Assembly: GCF_007655135.1 (NCBI RefSeq)
Contig: NC_045133.1
Coordinates: forward strand, 28,617,845-28,681,844
DNA length: 64,000 nucleotides
Direction: 5' to 3'
From: Punica granatum
Lineage: Eukaryota; Streptophyta; Magnoliopsida; Myrtales; Lythraceae
The position numbers were made by a program, and so were the translations under genes. The notes beneath the pieces are model-generated. The model did not search any database, had not been told where the DNA came from, and saw only the letters and a list, made by a program, of their open reading frames with translations. This document shows, piece after piece, positions 22,062 through 34,322 of the stretch (position 1 is the first letter of the stretch; each line of letters opens with the position of its first letter).

Positions 22062-24880
22062 TTAAGAAGTACAAAGATGGATTATGACAATCCCTGCGAT
22101 ATCTCCTAACGGTAAAGAACCTAAACCATTAAGAATTAAATCAAGAACATGAACGCCGAGAGGACTAAGGATGGAGTGTCGTGCAAGCCAATCTACATAT
22201 GAGTTTTCTTCCCGAAACACATGTTGAATACGAACCTCCCAATCCTTCATAAATAAGCTCTTGATATCATTAACCAACGAACTATGAAATGGACCGGAAG
22301 CCACCATTCCCGTAATCCAACCTCTAACAAGAAGAGAATCGACTTCGAGAATAATCCGTTTACAACCCAGAGACCAAGCAAGATTAAGTCCCGAGATGAC
22401 ACCCCAGAGTTCAACTGTCACCGTTGGATGACCGATATTGTGCATGTAACCATCAAGCCAATTCCCTGCTTCATCTCGAATAATGTCACCCGCTCCAATA
22501 AGACCAGGATTACCACGAGCAGCACCATCCGAATTTAATTTGACCCAGCAAGTCAGTGAACGAGACCAGCCAATAAAACTCCAATATTTTCCTGAGAGAG
22601 AGGATCAGCTTGAACCTGACAACCTCGAGCCTGAGTGAAACTCTTAGAGATGTCCATGATACGGGTTGCCTCATCAAATGGTCTATGAAAATCCTCCTGA
22701 AACAATTCTTTATTTCTCCAATTCCACAAGAGCCAACAACCAACCCCAAAGATGATTGACCAACTCACCGAGTTTGCAACACGCAGCGTGGGCCGAAGGT
22801 TTGAAAGGAGCCAGTCATGGAGGGAAAGGGAGAAAGAAAGCTTAGCAAGAGGACTGAGCTAGTAGCCTCATCCAAGTAGTCTTGGCAAAAGAACAATTAC
22901 GTAAAACGTAGATAACCGATTCACTAGCGTCAAGTGGAAGAGTCTGTAAGATGACATCGTACCCAAAACTCCTGAGTAAAGAGTCGGTTGTGAGCAGCCA
23001 GCCATAGAAACTGGCGTATCCGTTTTGGTCCCTCCCAGTGCCAGATATATTTCCACAACAGATCAGTTCCTTGAGAGGGTTGGCTTGAAATAAAATCATA
23101 AGCCGAGGCTACCGTATATGCTTCAGAGGTACTAGGATGCCATATTAGATCATCCTGTCCTGCCAAAAGAGAAGGAGGGTGTGTGGCAACAATTCGAAGG
23201 CGGGCAGAATGATTGATGATCCGGGCAAAACGAGACTAATCCCAAGAGCTATCTGTTGTAGTGAAAAATCGAACTGACTGACCGACATAAGAAGCTGGGA
23301 TCTCCTGCACTTCACTATTCAATAAAGGCCCATGATCCTGAACCTCTTTATCTTCCCAAAAACCCGCCCGACAACCATCACCAATCAGCCATCCCACTCC
23401 ATGACAGACTGCATTCCAAGCTTGAGAAATTGCTCTCCAAAGCCGTGAATCTTAGCCCTAATTGACAAAGAAAAATTGTCACTTTCCCGACTATGGTATT
23501 TTCCTCTAAGTACACGTACCCAAAGATCAGAGGGACGAGTGTGAAGGCCCCAACCTATCTTGCCCAGAAGAGCAGTATTGAAGTCATAAACTTGACGGAG
23601 ACCTAGTCCTCCGCAAGACTTGGACTGATTGATGACATCCTACCGAACAAGATGAACTTTGCACTGATCTGAAGAATGTCCCCAGAGGAAGTCTCTGCAT
23701 AGTCTCTCAATGTCGTTTCAAATACTCTTAGGAAGCCTCTCATAGTCTGCATGGTATAAGAAGGAATATCTAGAAGCACAGACTAAAAAAGAGTAGCACG
23801 TCCAGCCATCGAAAGAGTGGAAGCCGACCAGCCTTTAAGCCTTGACCTCACTCGGGACACCACCGAATCAAAGTGAGACTTTCGTGCCCTGCCATGTACA
23901 ATAGGAACCCCAAGATACCTCCCAATATTGTCAGCTCTAGAGAGAGCTGTGAGAGAGAATCTGAAGCTGTTGAGAGTCAGCCACGTTTTTTGAAAAATAA
24001 CCAACCGTCTTTGCAGAACTAACCACTTGACAGGAAGCACTACAAAACTGGTCAAGAACTGAATATAACTCAACCATCTGACCCTCAGAGGCCTCAGCAA
24101 ATAAGAGGAGATCATCTGCAAACAGAAGATGAGATATGAATGGACCATGATCTCCAACTCGCATGGGGTGCCATCTTCTTGCCCGAACTGAATCAGATAT
24201 AAGATGAGCTAAACGCTCCACGCAAAGGACAAAAATATACGGAGATAGTGGGCAGCCTTGACGAATGTCCCGACCCATGGCAAAGCTTTCTGTAGGAATA
24301 CCATTCCAGAGGATTTGCATAGATGCAGAAGAAATGCAGTCCATAATAATACCTCGCAATTTGTTCGGAATACCAACAAGAGCAAGTGTATCTGCGATGA
24401 ACTTCCAACTTAAACGATCATATGCTTTCTCGCAAACTGTATCCGCCCTTGCACCACTAATGCGAGGCTCGGCAATGATAATTATATCAGGATTGTGCAC
24501 CCGAATCAACTCCTTCAATTCATGTGTAAACTTCATGTTTCCCGCTCCCCTACAATTCCAAGATAAGAGACGCATAATCAAAAGAAAAGGAGAGGAAAAG
24601 AGGTAGAGAAACCTCAGCTCAACATTTGGCATCATGCCGGGCAAACTGCATAGCAGCGACCGCCGGAGAGGACGAAGCCTCCATAATTTCCACATCCTCA
24701 ATCTTCTGGTCCCCCCCAAGAGAAGATAGATTTTCGAAATTATGTGCAGCCGCAAGCCCATCCTCCACCATAAGGTCTTGAGATTCTGGCACAGTAGTGT
24801 CATTCGAAGAATTATCTCCTGGGTCCGTCTCCAATGTAATCGGAGAAGGAGTTGGCCGGACCTCCAAAGAATCCCCATAT
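22062..24880 (-). pseudogene. Broken L1-type LINE (endonuclease, RT, zinc-binding RT, RNase H)
   Basis: The minus strand begins with a remnant of ORF1 and then MRLLSWNCRGAGN, the N-terminus of the apurinic-type endonuclease. This runs to IIIIAEPRISG, then jumps directly to reverse transcriptase text YDRLSWKFIADTL, GCPLSPYIFVLC and the catalytic LLFADDLLLF. Most of the endonuclease and the RT start are therefore missing. Downstream are a zf-RVT region (WHPSTSEAYTVASAYDF, PKRIRQFLWLAAHNRL at about 23166-22930) and an RNase H domain (22445-22062, with LEVDSLLVRGWI). Several frameshifts and stops separate the blocks. The 3' end faces the METTL25-type gene start at 21801. Confidence 0.9.
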
Positions 24881-26270
24881 TAGGTTAGACTGGATCTATA
24901 TCTAATATGGATATAGAATTCATAACATTAAGATCTATGTCTATATCTATCTTTGCTAAAGGAGAGTTATAAGAGAGCTCTTTTATACATCAACATGCTA
25001 TTCATAAGATGAAAGAAATATATTATTTTAATTTATTTCAAAAAGAAATCTTATATATTTTAAAAGGAAAATTCTAATATGAGATCGAGTTACGGTGATA
25101 CATTTGCTACTTTAGTTCAAAGGTTTAGCACTTCAATTCAAGTATTCAATACTTTTGCTATTTGTGATGGATTATACAAAATACTAGACACTTCAACCGT
25201 AATATTAAGCACTTAAATTGAAAGTATAAGTAAAACACATTTGTACTAATCACGATTACTAAAAGAACAAAACATTTAGATTAAAGTACTAAACGCTTAA
25301 CATGAAATTACCAAATGTGTGAAGGTGACATATTAAAAAAATAAAGATTAGGTGGTGGGATTTTAGTAATTTAATATTTCAAAATGGTAATAGTTTTCTA
25401 CTTTAAGACCTATTTGTTAAAAATTTTAAAATTTTCAAATAATTACTTTTTTTAATTAATGACACTTTCTAAAATATCAGTAAGGAGAATTTCATATTGA
25501 ACAATAAGTATAGTTATGTTTAATTTTGGACACATTCAATCACGTTAAAGATACTCAGGAGTCTACAAAAAAAGTTATTAAGGAATCTAATCTAATAACC
25601 TTTTTTAATATATAAAAATGTATGTGATTTATAATTTTTTTGCCAATTTCTAAAATAATATATTTAAAACAATAATTCAAAGAACATTTTCTAAATAATG
25701 TGATGTTTTAAATCATATTAATTTATATACAAATTTGTTAACTGTTCATTGATTTAATCATTGACTAACATATTAAATTATACTTATATGTCATGGGTAA
25801 CTTTTTTTTGGTACCACTGAGGAGTTGATATTGTATATAATAAAAAGAAATTATCCCTCGCCACGAAGCATGGGGAGTTTTATAAGCTAAAATAGATCAA
25901 AATTTTTTATTTTATTTTATAATTTTTTAAAACAAAGGGGGAAGTGAGGAGCAAGTCTTCTTAAAATCTACAAAAGAAAAAAATTATATTTTCTTCCACA
26001 CTTGGAACCAAGAAATAAATGATAAAGTAAATATGATTGAAATGAAAGGAGTATTAGAGGATTTCATGGGACTATGTTGGTAGTAAAAGGTAAAAAGGAA
26101 AGCTATAAGATTTTATAAAATTTTATGAAAATACTAAAATAAATTTTTTATGGATAATGTAAATCTTTTTTTTTTTGGCTTGAAGATAATGTAAATCAAA
26201 GAAGCTATTGTAGAGAAGATATATTTAAGGGTATTCAAATTAATGTAGGTCATCTATATCTATCTATCTA
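24881..26270. other. AT-rich intergenic DNA, nothing recognised
   Basis: Long runs of A and T with no open frame of note. The Helitron-like region begins near its end (short TCTA repeats near 26250-26272). Confidence 0.5.
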
Positions 26271-28085
26271 TCTATACTTACTAAAAAGAATTCTAAAAGG
26301 TTCTTTTAAAGTAACCATATCAGCTATGAGTAAAATGATTATATTTTGTTTTTTTTGTTTCAAATTATATTTTATTCAGATAATGAATGAAAATAGGAAT
26401 CTAAATAATTTATTTAAACTTTTATATTATTTTGTCAAAGAAAAAAAATACAAAGTAGATAATGAGTTTTCAAAATGGCCCTCTAATCTATCTATACACT
26501 ACCAATAGATATAGTTTTCCATTTTACCTCTTACCAACAACGTAATCCCATATAATACTCTTATCTACTCCTATTTTTATTTTTATTATATTACTCTTTA
26601 GGAAAAAGTACAAAAACCCACCATATGGTTTGGGGTCGGGACAAATTACACAATGTGTTTTTGTTATGGACGGTTAGCTCCATGTGGTGTATTTTGTTAG
26701 ACATATGAGGTTACGACGTTAATTTTTTTCCATTTTCAGTCCTCAATCTTTAACCTTTTAATTATTTTGGTTCTAAATCTTTTTTCTTTTATCATTCCTA
26801 ACCTCAACTTTTCATTTTGTTTCATTTTAATCCTACAAAGAAAATCGATTAGCGGCCCCGACCCCTCCACCAAGGTCGCCGGTACCCACGGAGGACGCCG
26901 ACGACCTCTGTGGAGGGGTCGAGGTCTCTTACTAACGGCCCCAACCCCGAATCGACCGGGGACTCCGAGTCGGAGGTCCTTGGTCGATTCGAGATTGGGG
27001 CTCGGAGTCCCCGGTCGATTTGGGGTTGGAGCCACCAATCAGCGAACCCGACCCTTACACCGAGGTCTCTGATACTCGCAGAGGCTGCCTCGACCCCTCA
27101 TTTCCTTTCGATTTTCTTTATAGGACTAAAATGAAACAAAATGGAAAGTTTAGGATATGAATGATAAAAGAAAAATATTTAGAACCAAAATAATTAAAAG
27201 GCTAAAGATTGATGACTGAAAATGAAAAAAAAATTACGCTGTAACCCCTATTTCTAACGACGTACACCACATGAGAGCTAATTGTCCTAAACAAAAACAC
27301 CTGGTGCAATTTATCCCGACCTCATACTATAATGGGGGTTTTTGTACTTTTCCCTATTTTTTATTCTCATTCTTTCTTGAGTTCCAAGCATTAGAGAAAA
27401 GTATTTTTACTATCTATATCTATCAAGTCTATTTATAGCACTTTATAAAAATGCTAGAATATTTTTTTATGAAAATATTAATGAAAGAAGTTATTGCAAA
27501 GAATATATATATTAAGGTGTTTAAATTAATATATATTACATATAATACTGCAATTTTCATGAAAATTATATTTTCCTCATTTTTTTCAAAATCAGTATTT
27601 TCCCTTTCAAAAGTTCCCCAAAACTCTATTAATGTGAGGATAAAACTATTCAATGTTTTACTTAACAAGTTATTATAGTTTATACAAGCATATTCTACAT
27701 TAATTTGACTGTATTTCTTTAATTTTCTATTTAATTGTAAAAATATATTTAATTCATTCAATATTTTTTAATCCACAAATACCATAATATAGTTCCCATA
27801 TTTGATAATTTGAATTATTAAAGAATATTAGTGGAGTTCATATTAGAAACAATCAAATAAATCATATTCAAGAAAGCTAAAATAATTTAAAAATTAAGAT
27901 AAGTTAACAAGTTTCGGATATTATTGTTTTATCATAAGATTAATCTGCGGCAATGCTCAGGAATTCTTTTCTAGTATACAATGAAAATAGAATACAAAAT
28001 TCGCTCAAAAAAGAGAGAGATTATTCTACATGATAAATTAACATATTAAAAAAATTTAGATAATAAGCGCGGGTATATGATCTAG
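26271..28085 (+). mobile_element. Possible Helitron remnant (host of two MITE-like blocks)
   Basis: The 5' side reads TCTATACTTACTAAAAAG, resembling plant Helitron 5' ends (TC, then AT-rich). The 3' side ends GCGCGGGTATATGATCTAG followed by T, where CTAG is a Helitron CTRR end. The expected stem partner of the 3' hairpin is not clear, so this is tentative. A foldback element (26600-27354) sits inside. Confidence 0.3.
26600..27354. mobile_element. Long-TIR MITE with GC-rich core
   Basis: About 250 bp at each end are inverted copies. The left end starts GGAAAAAGTACAAAAACCC and the reverse complement of the right end starts GGGAAAAGTACAAAAACCC. Both arms share 'cattttcagtc...caatcttta' text further in. 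The core (about 26850-27100) is sharply GC-rich, with 'cggccccgacccctccacc' units. No transposase, and no clear target duplication. Confidence 0.8.
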
Positions 28086-28130
28086 TATATCAATATAGAT
28101 ATAAATATATATATTATTATCATATCATTT

Positions 28131-28947
28131 GGGAAAATAGCACCGTACAACACGATTTTTTTTTCACGCTGCAGCACAAATTCAAATAATTTGCTTGTAT
28201 AACATGAAAAAAAAATTTCACCACATAGCATGTCGTCCATGTTCCGTCAAGAAATGGATGGAATGCTGACGTGACAGCTTGTTTTGGGGGGTGGGGGGTG
28301 GGGTGGGTTTGCAACAAACAATAACTTAGGTGTATAAACAAATAAAATATAAGTTAATTTTTTTTAAAAAAAAGACCCCGATCGGGGTCACTAGCTAGAT
28401 CGAGAGGTGGTGGCCGGCAGGGCTGTCCCAACCATCTCCTTCAAATCATTTGCTTGTATAACATGAAAAAAAAAATTCACCACATAGCATGCCGTCCATA
28501 TTCTGTCAGAAAATGGATGGAATGTTGACGTGGCAACTTGTTTGGGGGAGGTTTTGCAACAAATAATAACTTGGGTGTATGAACAAATAAAATATAAGTT
28601 AAAATTTTGAAAAACAAAAGACCCTGATCGGGGTCACTAGGCAGATCGAGAGGTGGGTGGCCGACAGGGCCGTCGCAACCGCCTCCTCCGATCCCAAATG
28701 GGATTTTCTTTTTATTTTAAAAAAGATTAACCATATTTTATTTGTTTATACCTCTAAATTATTGTTTGTCGTCAAACTCCTCCGAAACAAGTTACCACAC
28801 CAGCATTCCGTCCATTTCTTGATTGAATATGGACTACATGTTGTGCGGTGAAAATAATTTTTTTTTGTGTTGTACACGGAAATAATTGGAATTTGTGCTG
28901 TATCGTGAAAAAAGTCAAAAAATCGCGATGTGCGGTATTATTTTCCC
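28131..28947. mobile_element. Long-TIR MITE with duplicated left arm, 8-bp TSD
   Basis: The left end is GGGAAAATAGCACCGTACAA and the right end, reverse complemented, is GGGAAAATAATACCGCACAT. The element is flanked by TATCATTT on both sides (28123-28130 and 28948-28955). The left arm plus core is present twice in tandem: about 28181-28440 and about 28443-28680 both run from 'tttgcttgtataacatgaaa' to 'ccccgatcggggtcactag' or its variant. Only one right arm exists. Confidence 0.85.
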
Positions 28948-29480
28948 TATCATTTTTATATGTAATATTCCTCCGACCCCCAGCCGAGCTAGCTTGATGT
29001 CTGCATGCCAGCTTCCGTCTCTAATCTGATGTGATATATATATAGAGAGAGGGAGAGAGAGAGAGCCAAGTCCAATGATCTGATGTGGTATATTAAGAAC
29101 AATAAAAATATTATCTTACGTTGTAATTCTCTCTCTCTTTCTAGCTACTTATATTATTGCTTAAAATCAGCAGTTTTGCAGAAGTTGGTATGACATTTAA
29201 ATTCATCAATCTTTATCCCAGACTTTTAATGTGAAACATTAATGTTACATTTGATCGTCAAGTTTAAGATAAGGACGGGACTGGGATGAATTGATATTTT
29301 AAATCCCATAGGATTACAATATCATAATTAAGTGTTTGAAGAATGTTTAGGTTTAGGGTTAGGATATTAGAGCAAAATGATAAATGCGTCCCTTAGAATA
29401 ATTATTTTAAATTTTAAAAAATTAAAATAAACTCTGAAAAATTAAAATTAAACGTTATCTTAATCTCCCATATATATATA

Positions 29481-30626
29481 CTAGATATATTATTTCACTA
29501 GTGCGATGCACGGATCTTAAGTTTCGAAACAATAATTTTATATTTTATTTATTTTCTTAATGTTAATTGTCAAAAATTACATTAATAATTATAAAATATG
29601 TGTTAAATTCACGAACATAGTTATTTTTAATTAATTAACGTGTATTTAAAAAATGTAATTAATGCATGTTAATACATCAAATTTAATAGATATGTATATC
29701 TCATAACGTAAAAGAGAATTCCTCATAAAAAAGTTTGAAAATAAAAAATTATACATATAAAATTAGAAAAATTAATATTTATTATTTTATGAGTAATATA
29801 TGACCTTTAAATGTGCGTAAATGAAAATAATTTTTTTTTTGAAATATTCATTATTAGTGAAAAAAGTTCTAAAAACTTTTGAACTATATTTCAAGTGCTT
29901 GTATTATTAAGAATATGATAGATATATTGAAATAACTACGACTATAAATTATGTCAAAAATAATGGCATATTCCTCTTGAAAGCCTACAACTAATATTTA
30001 TATTTAGGTTAATAACAAAAAAAGCATAAATTTTTTACATTTTAACAATTCTAACACGAACTTTTTTCCTTAACCTAAAAATGCACAAACTTTCGAATTG
30101 ATAACAATTCTCGCACTGTTAATTTGGACGGAATCGATGCCATAAAGGACATTGGCGACCCCAATCGAGGGGTGATGGCCGGGTCATGGCTCTACCGCCG
30201 GAATTGGGAGAATCTCCAATTTGAGGGTTCTCCCGATTTCGGAGGGTGAGGGTCTCAATTCTGACCACCACTCCCTACCCCTTTCCCCCGGATTATGGTC
30301 GCCGGCCCCCTTCTCCTAATTGGGGTCGTTGGTACTCTCTATGATCTCGATTCCGTCTAAATTAATGAAAAATTCGACATTGCACTAAAATTATTATCAA
30401 ATCGAAAATTTATGCATTTTTAGGTTAAGTAAAAAAATTTATCCCAAAATTATTAATCCTTTATATTTTTATCGTGTGTATATATATATCCCATCATCTT
30501 ACTATTGAAAAAGTTCTTTTTCCTTTTTGAAGAAAGAAGAGAATGGAATCTTAGAATATTTTATTATAGGAAGCCCTACTAATGACATGCGGCTGGAATT
30601 CTCCTTTAACTTAATATATAAATAGA
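29481..30626 (-). mobile_element. Helitron-like non-autonomous element
   Basis: The minus strand starts with TCTATTTATATATTAAG at 30626, preceded by A. It ends in CTAG at 29481, followed by T, the expected insertion between A and T. About 15-30 nt before the 3' end is a short palindromic stretch, CCGTGCATCGCAC. These are standard Helitron end features, though the hairpin is weak. A separate MITE-like inverted repeat (about 30008-30460) lies inside. No Rep/helicase coding is present. Confidence 0.55.
30008..30460. mobile_element. MITE with GC-rich core
   Basis: The arms are inverted copies. The left contains TTAACCTAAAAATGCACAAA and the reverse complement of the right contains TTAACCTAAAAATGCATAAA; both are followed by 'ctttcgaattgataa'-like text. 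The core (30150-30340) is GC-rich with 'gcgaccccaatcgagggg'. Related arms occur at 55437-56525. Confidence 0.7.
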
Positions 30627-30883
30627 TATTAGTCTTTTTTTTGTGCATTGCGCTGGACTTTTACCATAAACTTAACTGTTTTAATTAAATTTAAAAAATT
30701 TCATGAAAATATTCCTTTTTCTACAATATAATATTTACTAATTATATTCAAATATCTTTAGAAATTTTGATTAATTCATATAATAAAAATATATTGAAAA
30801 AACAAAAGAAAAATACTAGTGTAATGTTTTCAAAATAATTAGATTTTCAATTTAATAAAAAATTAGTAACTATAACTTTTTAA

Positions 30884-31184
30884 GGAAAATTTTCAGTCGA
30901 GTAACGAATCCTCTAGCACTATTTTTTCTTTTATGGGCATATCGTACTCGTGTCATATTCCAGTTTATTTGTGTCGTACTTCGATTTATAAACTCTTCAA
31001 AGAGCCAATTGCATGTGCATACTGTCGACTGTTTTGCGTACTAAAGTACATGATGCAGCCGACAGTACGACATGCACTTGATTGTCTGAAGAGTTTTTTT
31101 TTTTAGTACAACACAAATGAACTAGATGACGACACGTTCATAAAAGACAAAATAGTATTGTAGGGTCCGTGACTGAAAAATTTC
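30884..31184. mobile_element. Hairpin foldback MITE (about 300 bp)
   Basis: Almost the entire element is one inverted repeat. The left starts GAAAATTTTCAGTCG and the reverse complement of the right starts GAAATTTTTCAGTCAC. Internal matches include 'actattttttcttttatg' against 'actattttgtcttttatg', and 'gcatactgtcgactg' against 'cgtactgtcggctg'. The loop is only some tens of bases, so a transcript would fold into a long stem. Confidence 0.75.
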
Positions 31185-32034
31185 TTTTCATTGCACTTGC
31201 GTTCTTGTTATATTTTCTTATCGTAGGTACCTCTTGAAATCTTGATCTTTTTGTTGTACTCTACAATATTCTCTTAATTGAGATTTCTAATGAGTTATCA
31301 AAAAAAAATTTGATGATAATTTTTTATTTTAAAAAAAAGTTTCCCTATTTGTTGTGCTATTTTTACTCAAGTCTCATTTATTAAAATTCGTGAATTTGAA
31401 TAATTTTAGCTAAAATAAATCAATTATTTCTATGAGAGATTTACTTAATTGAGCTTTTATAAGATTTGCAATAGTTTTAAAACATTATTCAATAATATTT
31501 AAATTCATATAATTATAATTTTTATTTTTCTAAGATTATGAATATTTATTTACTATTGAAATAACAATGAATGATTATTCAAGTTAATGTATTCTTCATG
31601 TTCATATTTGCTACTATTATTTATTAATTAATTTTTTTAACATATTAATCCATAAATTACAATACATTGTTAATTATACAACATTGGCGGTAAAATTTAC
31701 ATTGAATTAGTAGACTTTATCTTTTATACCATGTTTAGTAGTGTTAGAAGGTAGAAATTAATATTTTTTAGTATCATATTTAACAATTTAAATTATTGAC
31801 CGTCATATATTTCTCTCTATACACACAAATATATATATATATATCTATATATATTATCTTTTCACTGAAATATATTGACCGTAAGGCATGCATTTTGATT
31901 CATTAATTGTAGTTAAATTTGTATAATGTTAGCTAAAATGACTCAATTATTTTCATGAGAGATAACTGAAACTTGTATAATTTTGCTTAAATGGCTCGAC
32001 TATTTTAATGCGAGATCAAAATATATTTATTTTA

Positions 32035-33960
32035 AAGTTAATCACATCAAAAATCATGAACTTTGACCGTTTTTCCAAATCTAACATAAACTTTTAATTT
32101 TCTCAAATTTAAGCAGCAACTTGTCACGTTAGATCAAATATAACATCCATCACGGATTCCGTCACGTTTTCTGACGTGACAAGTAATGGCAGCGGATGTG
32201 GCCCAACTATTTTAAGCTCCAATCAAATAACGACACCTGGACCAGCTTTCTTTCCTTCCCTTTTTCTTTTCTTTTCTTTTCTCTGCTCTGCTTCGTTTTT
32301 TTTTCCCCTATTATTTTCATTTCAGCTAGAGCCATCCCTGGGCAGCTTCCTCTCCAACAACTCCATGCAACAACCAACCTGGTCTTTTCCATCAACATCC
32401 TCACCTTCTCCTCGCCTTCTGCATTATTCCATCCTCCTTGGAGTGCACGCAAGGGATCATCATCTCAATTGATCAAAAACTCCCACAGACCCGAGAGCCA
32501 TGCCATGCCATCTCTCCTCCTTTCTTTCTTTTTTTTTTCCCTTTTTTTTCCATCGTTTTCTTCCTGCTCCTGGTTAGGTTTTCCAGCTTTTTCTCGGGAA
32601 ATGGACAGAAGCCCATGCTCCCGGAGGCACCTCCATGCACACGCCATTAGAGTCACCATCACTTCCATCAACCGGCTTGCTTCTCGGTTTCTCTTCTTCG
32701 ACTCGAGCCTGCAGCTTCCTGAGGCTCACACCACAACGACCATCTTCTTCTCTTCATCTTCTACTTTGCACTTGGTGTGGCTACTCCTCCTCACCAGCTC
32801 GAGTTATTGATCTTCGCCTACACAAGGCAATATCACCATCAACTTTTTTATTTTTCTTGGCTCGGAAACTCAGTAAAGAAAAGAGGGAAAAAAAAACAAC
32901 AATAACAACAGCAGCAGTTGGGGACTCTCTCGGGCTCTTGGCTTCCCTGACTATCACCATTTTCATCACCACACCAGCAGCTTCATCATCTCCTTCTCCT
33001 CCCTCTCCTCATCTCTGCTCTCATCCCTCTCCTCCTCCTCCTCTGCTCTTCACTCCATCGCAACCTTCACTCCCCGTCCCTCTTAGCTCCTTGGCAACAA
33101 CAATCCACCACACATCTCAGCCTTCCCTTTTTTCTTTCTTCTTCATCTGTCATTCACCATCCAGATCCCTCATTATCACCCTCGTCTCCTCGCACCACTG
33201 TCTCAGCCACCTCTTTCCTTCATCACCATCTCCGTCACGCTGCTTCCTACCTCACCTCAGGGGTCGACGGCCAACGGAGGGAGCCCCCAGCGGGGTCGGC
33301 CCCTTCCCTTCTCCCCCCTATTTTTCGATTCAAAAACAGAGGGAGATGAGAGGGGAATGGTCCGGCTGTGGGTTCTCCCGCCCCTCAACTACTCAACTTG
33401 GCTGTCAACGTCCATCCAATTTGTCTTGCAGATTCCATCCAGTTTGTCTTGCTTGGTTCTCCTGCATGTCAACCAGAAGACAAACTTGCTCGAAGAATGA
33501 CGGGTTTGAGAATCTCGGCATTGAAGACCCGCATTCACTGTGGGAATTCAGGTTCATAAATTGCAGTAGCAGTTTCATGGGTGGGCTTCACGACTTGATA
33601 TTGAGTAGCAGTAGCAGGTTCATAAATCTCGGTATTGAAGACCTTCCTCCTTCCACGACTTGTTTCCTTGACTCGGCCCCAAGAATATGGGGTCTAATTT
33701 GAAAAATGAGAAATATTAGGGTCTTCTTAAATAATGGAGTGGGACCATTGGTCCAAGTGTCGTTGTTTGATTGGAGCTTAAAAATAGTCAGGCCACATTG
33801 GCTGCCGTTACTTATCACGTCAAAAAACGTGACGGAATCCTCGACAGATGCAATATTTGGTCTAACGTGGCAAGTTGCTGCTTAGATTTGAGAAAATTGA
33901 AAGTTTATGTTAGATTTGGAAAAACGGTCAAAGTTCATGATTTTTGATTTGATTAACCCT
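32035..33960. mobile_element. MULE-like element with 210-bp TIRs and perfect 9-bp TSD
   Basis: The terminal inverted repeats are 32035-32244 and 33750-33960, sharing CAAAAATCATGAACTTTGAC and about 90 percent of their length. A perfect 9-bp duplication TTTATTTTA flanks it (32026-32034 and 33961-33969), typical of Mutator-like transposons. The interior is TC-rich and contains a 355-codon open frame (32635-33702) of Ser/Pro-rich low complexity that I do not regard as a gene. No transposase is present. Confidence 0.88.
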
Positions 33961-34238
33961 TTATTTTAATCAATCTCACACTCATTTAAGGTGTTGAGGA
34001 TAATTTTAGAAAAAAAATATTTTTAAAATTTTCTGGATATATACGTGAATTAAGAAATATATATTTATAATTATGTCACTCTTTATTTGTATTTAATTCA
34101 TGTAAATATATCATTAATATAATATTTATTTTTTTGAGATAATATTTTTTATTCATAAATATTAATTATACATTTACATTCATGACCTTATAATATTTAG
34201 AAATTACTTTTCTAATCCTATTTAATATGTGAGACACA

Positions 34239-34275
<37 letters not shown>

Positions 34276-34322
34276 CCGGGGTGTGTCTCTCATTTGTCCC
34301 ATGTAGCTTATAGTTTAATTAA

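Noticed and set aside
29340..29370. TTTAGGGTTAGG, telomere-like motif
   Set aside because: Only a single partial repeat; no telomeric array.
32635..33702. 355-codon open frame, plus strand
   Set aside because: It lies entirely within a MULE-like element, is Ser/Pro-rich low complexity from TC-rich DNA, has no recognised domain and begins amid competing frames. Not called as a gene.
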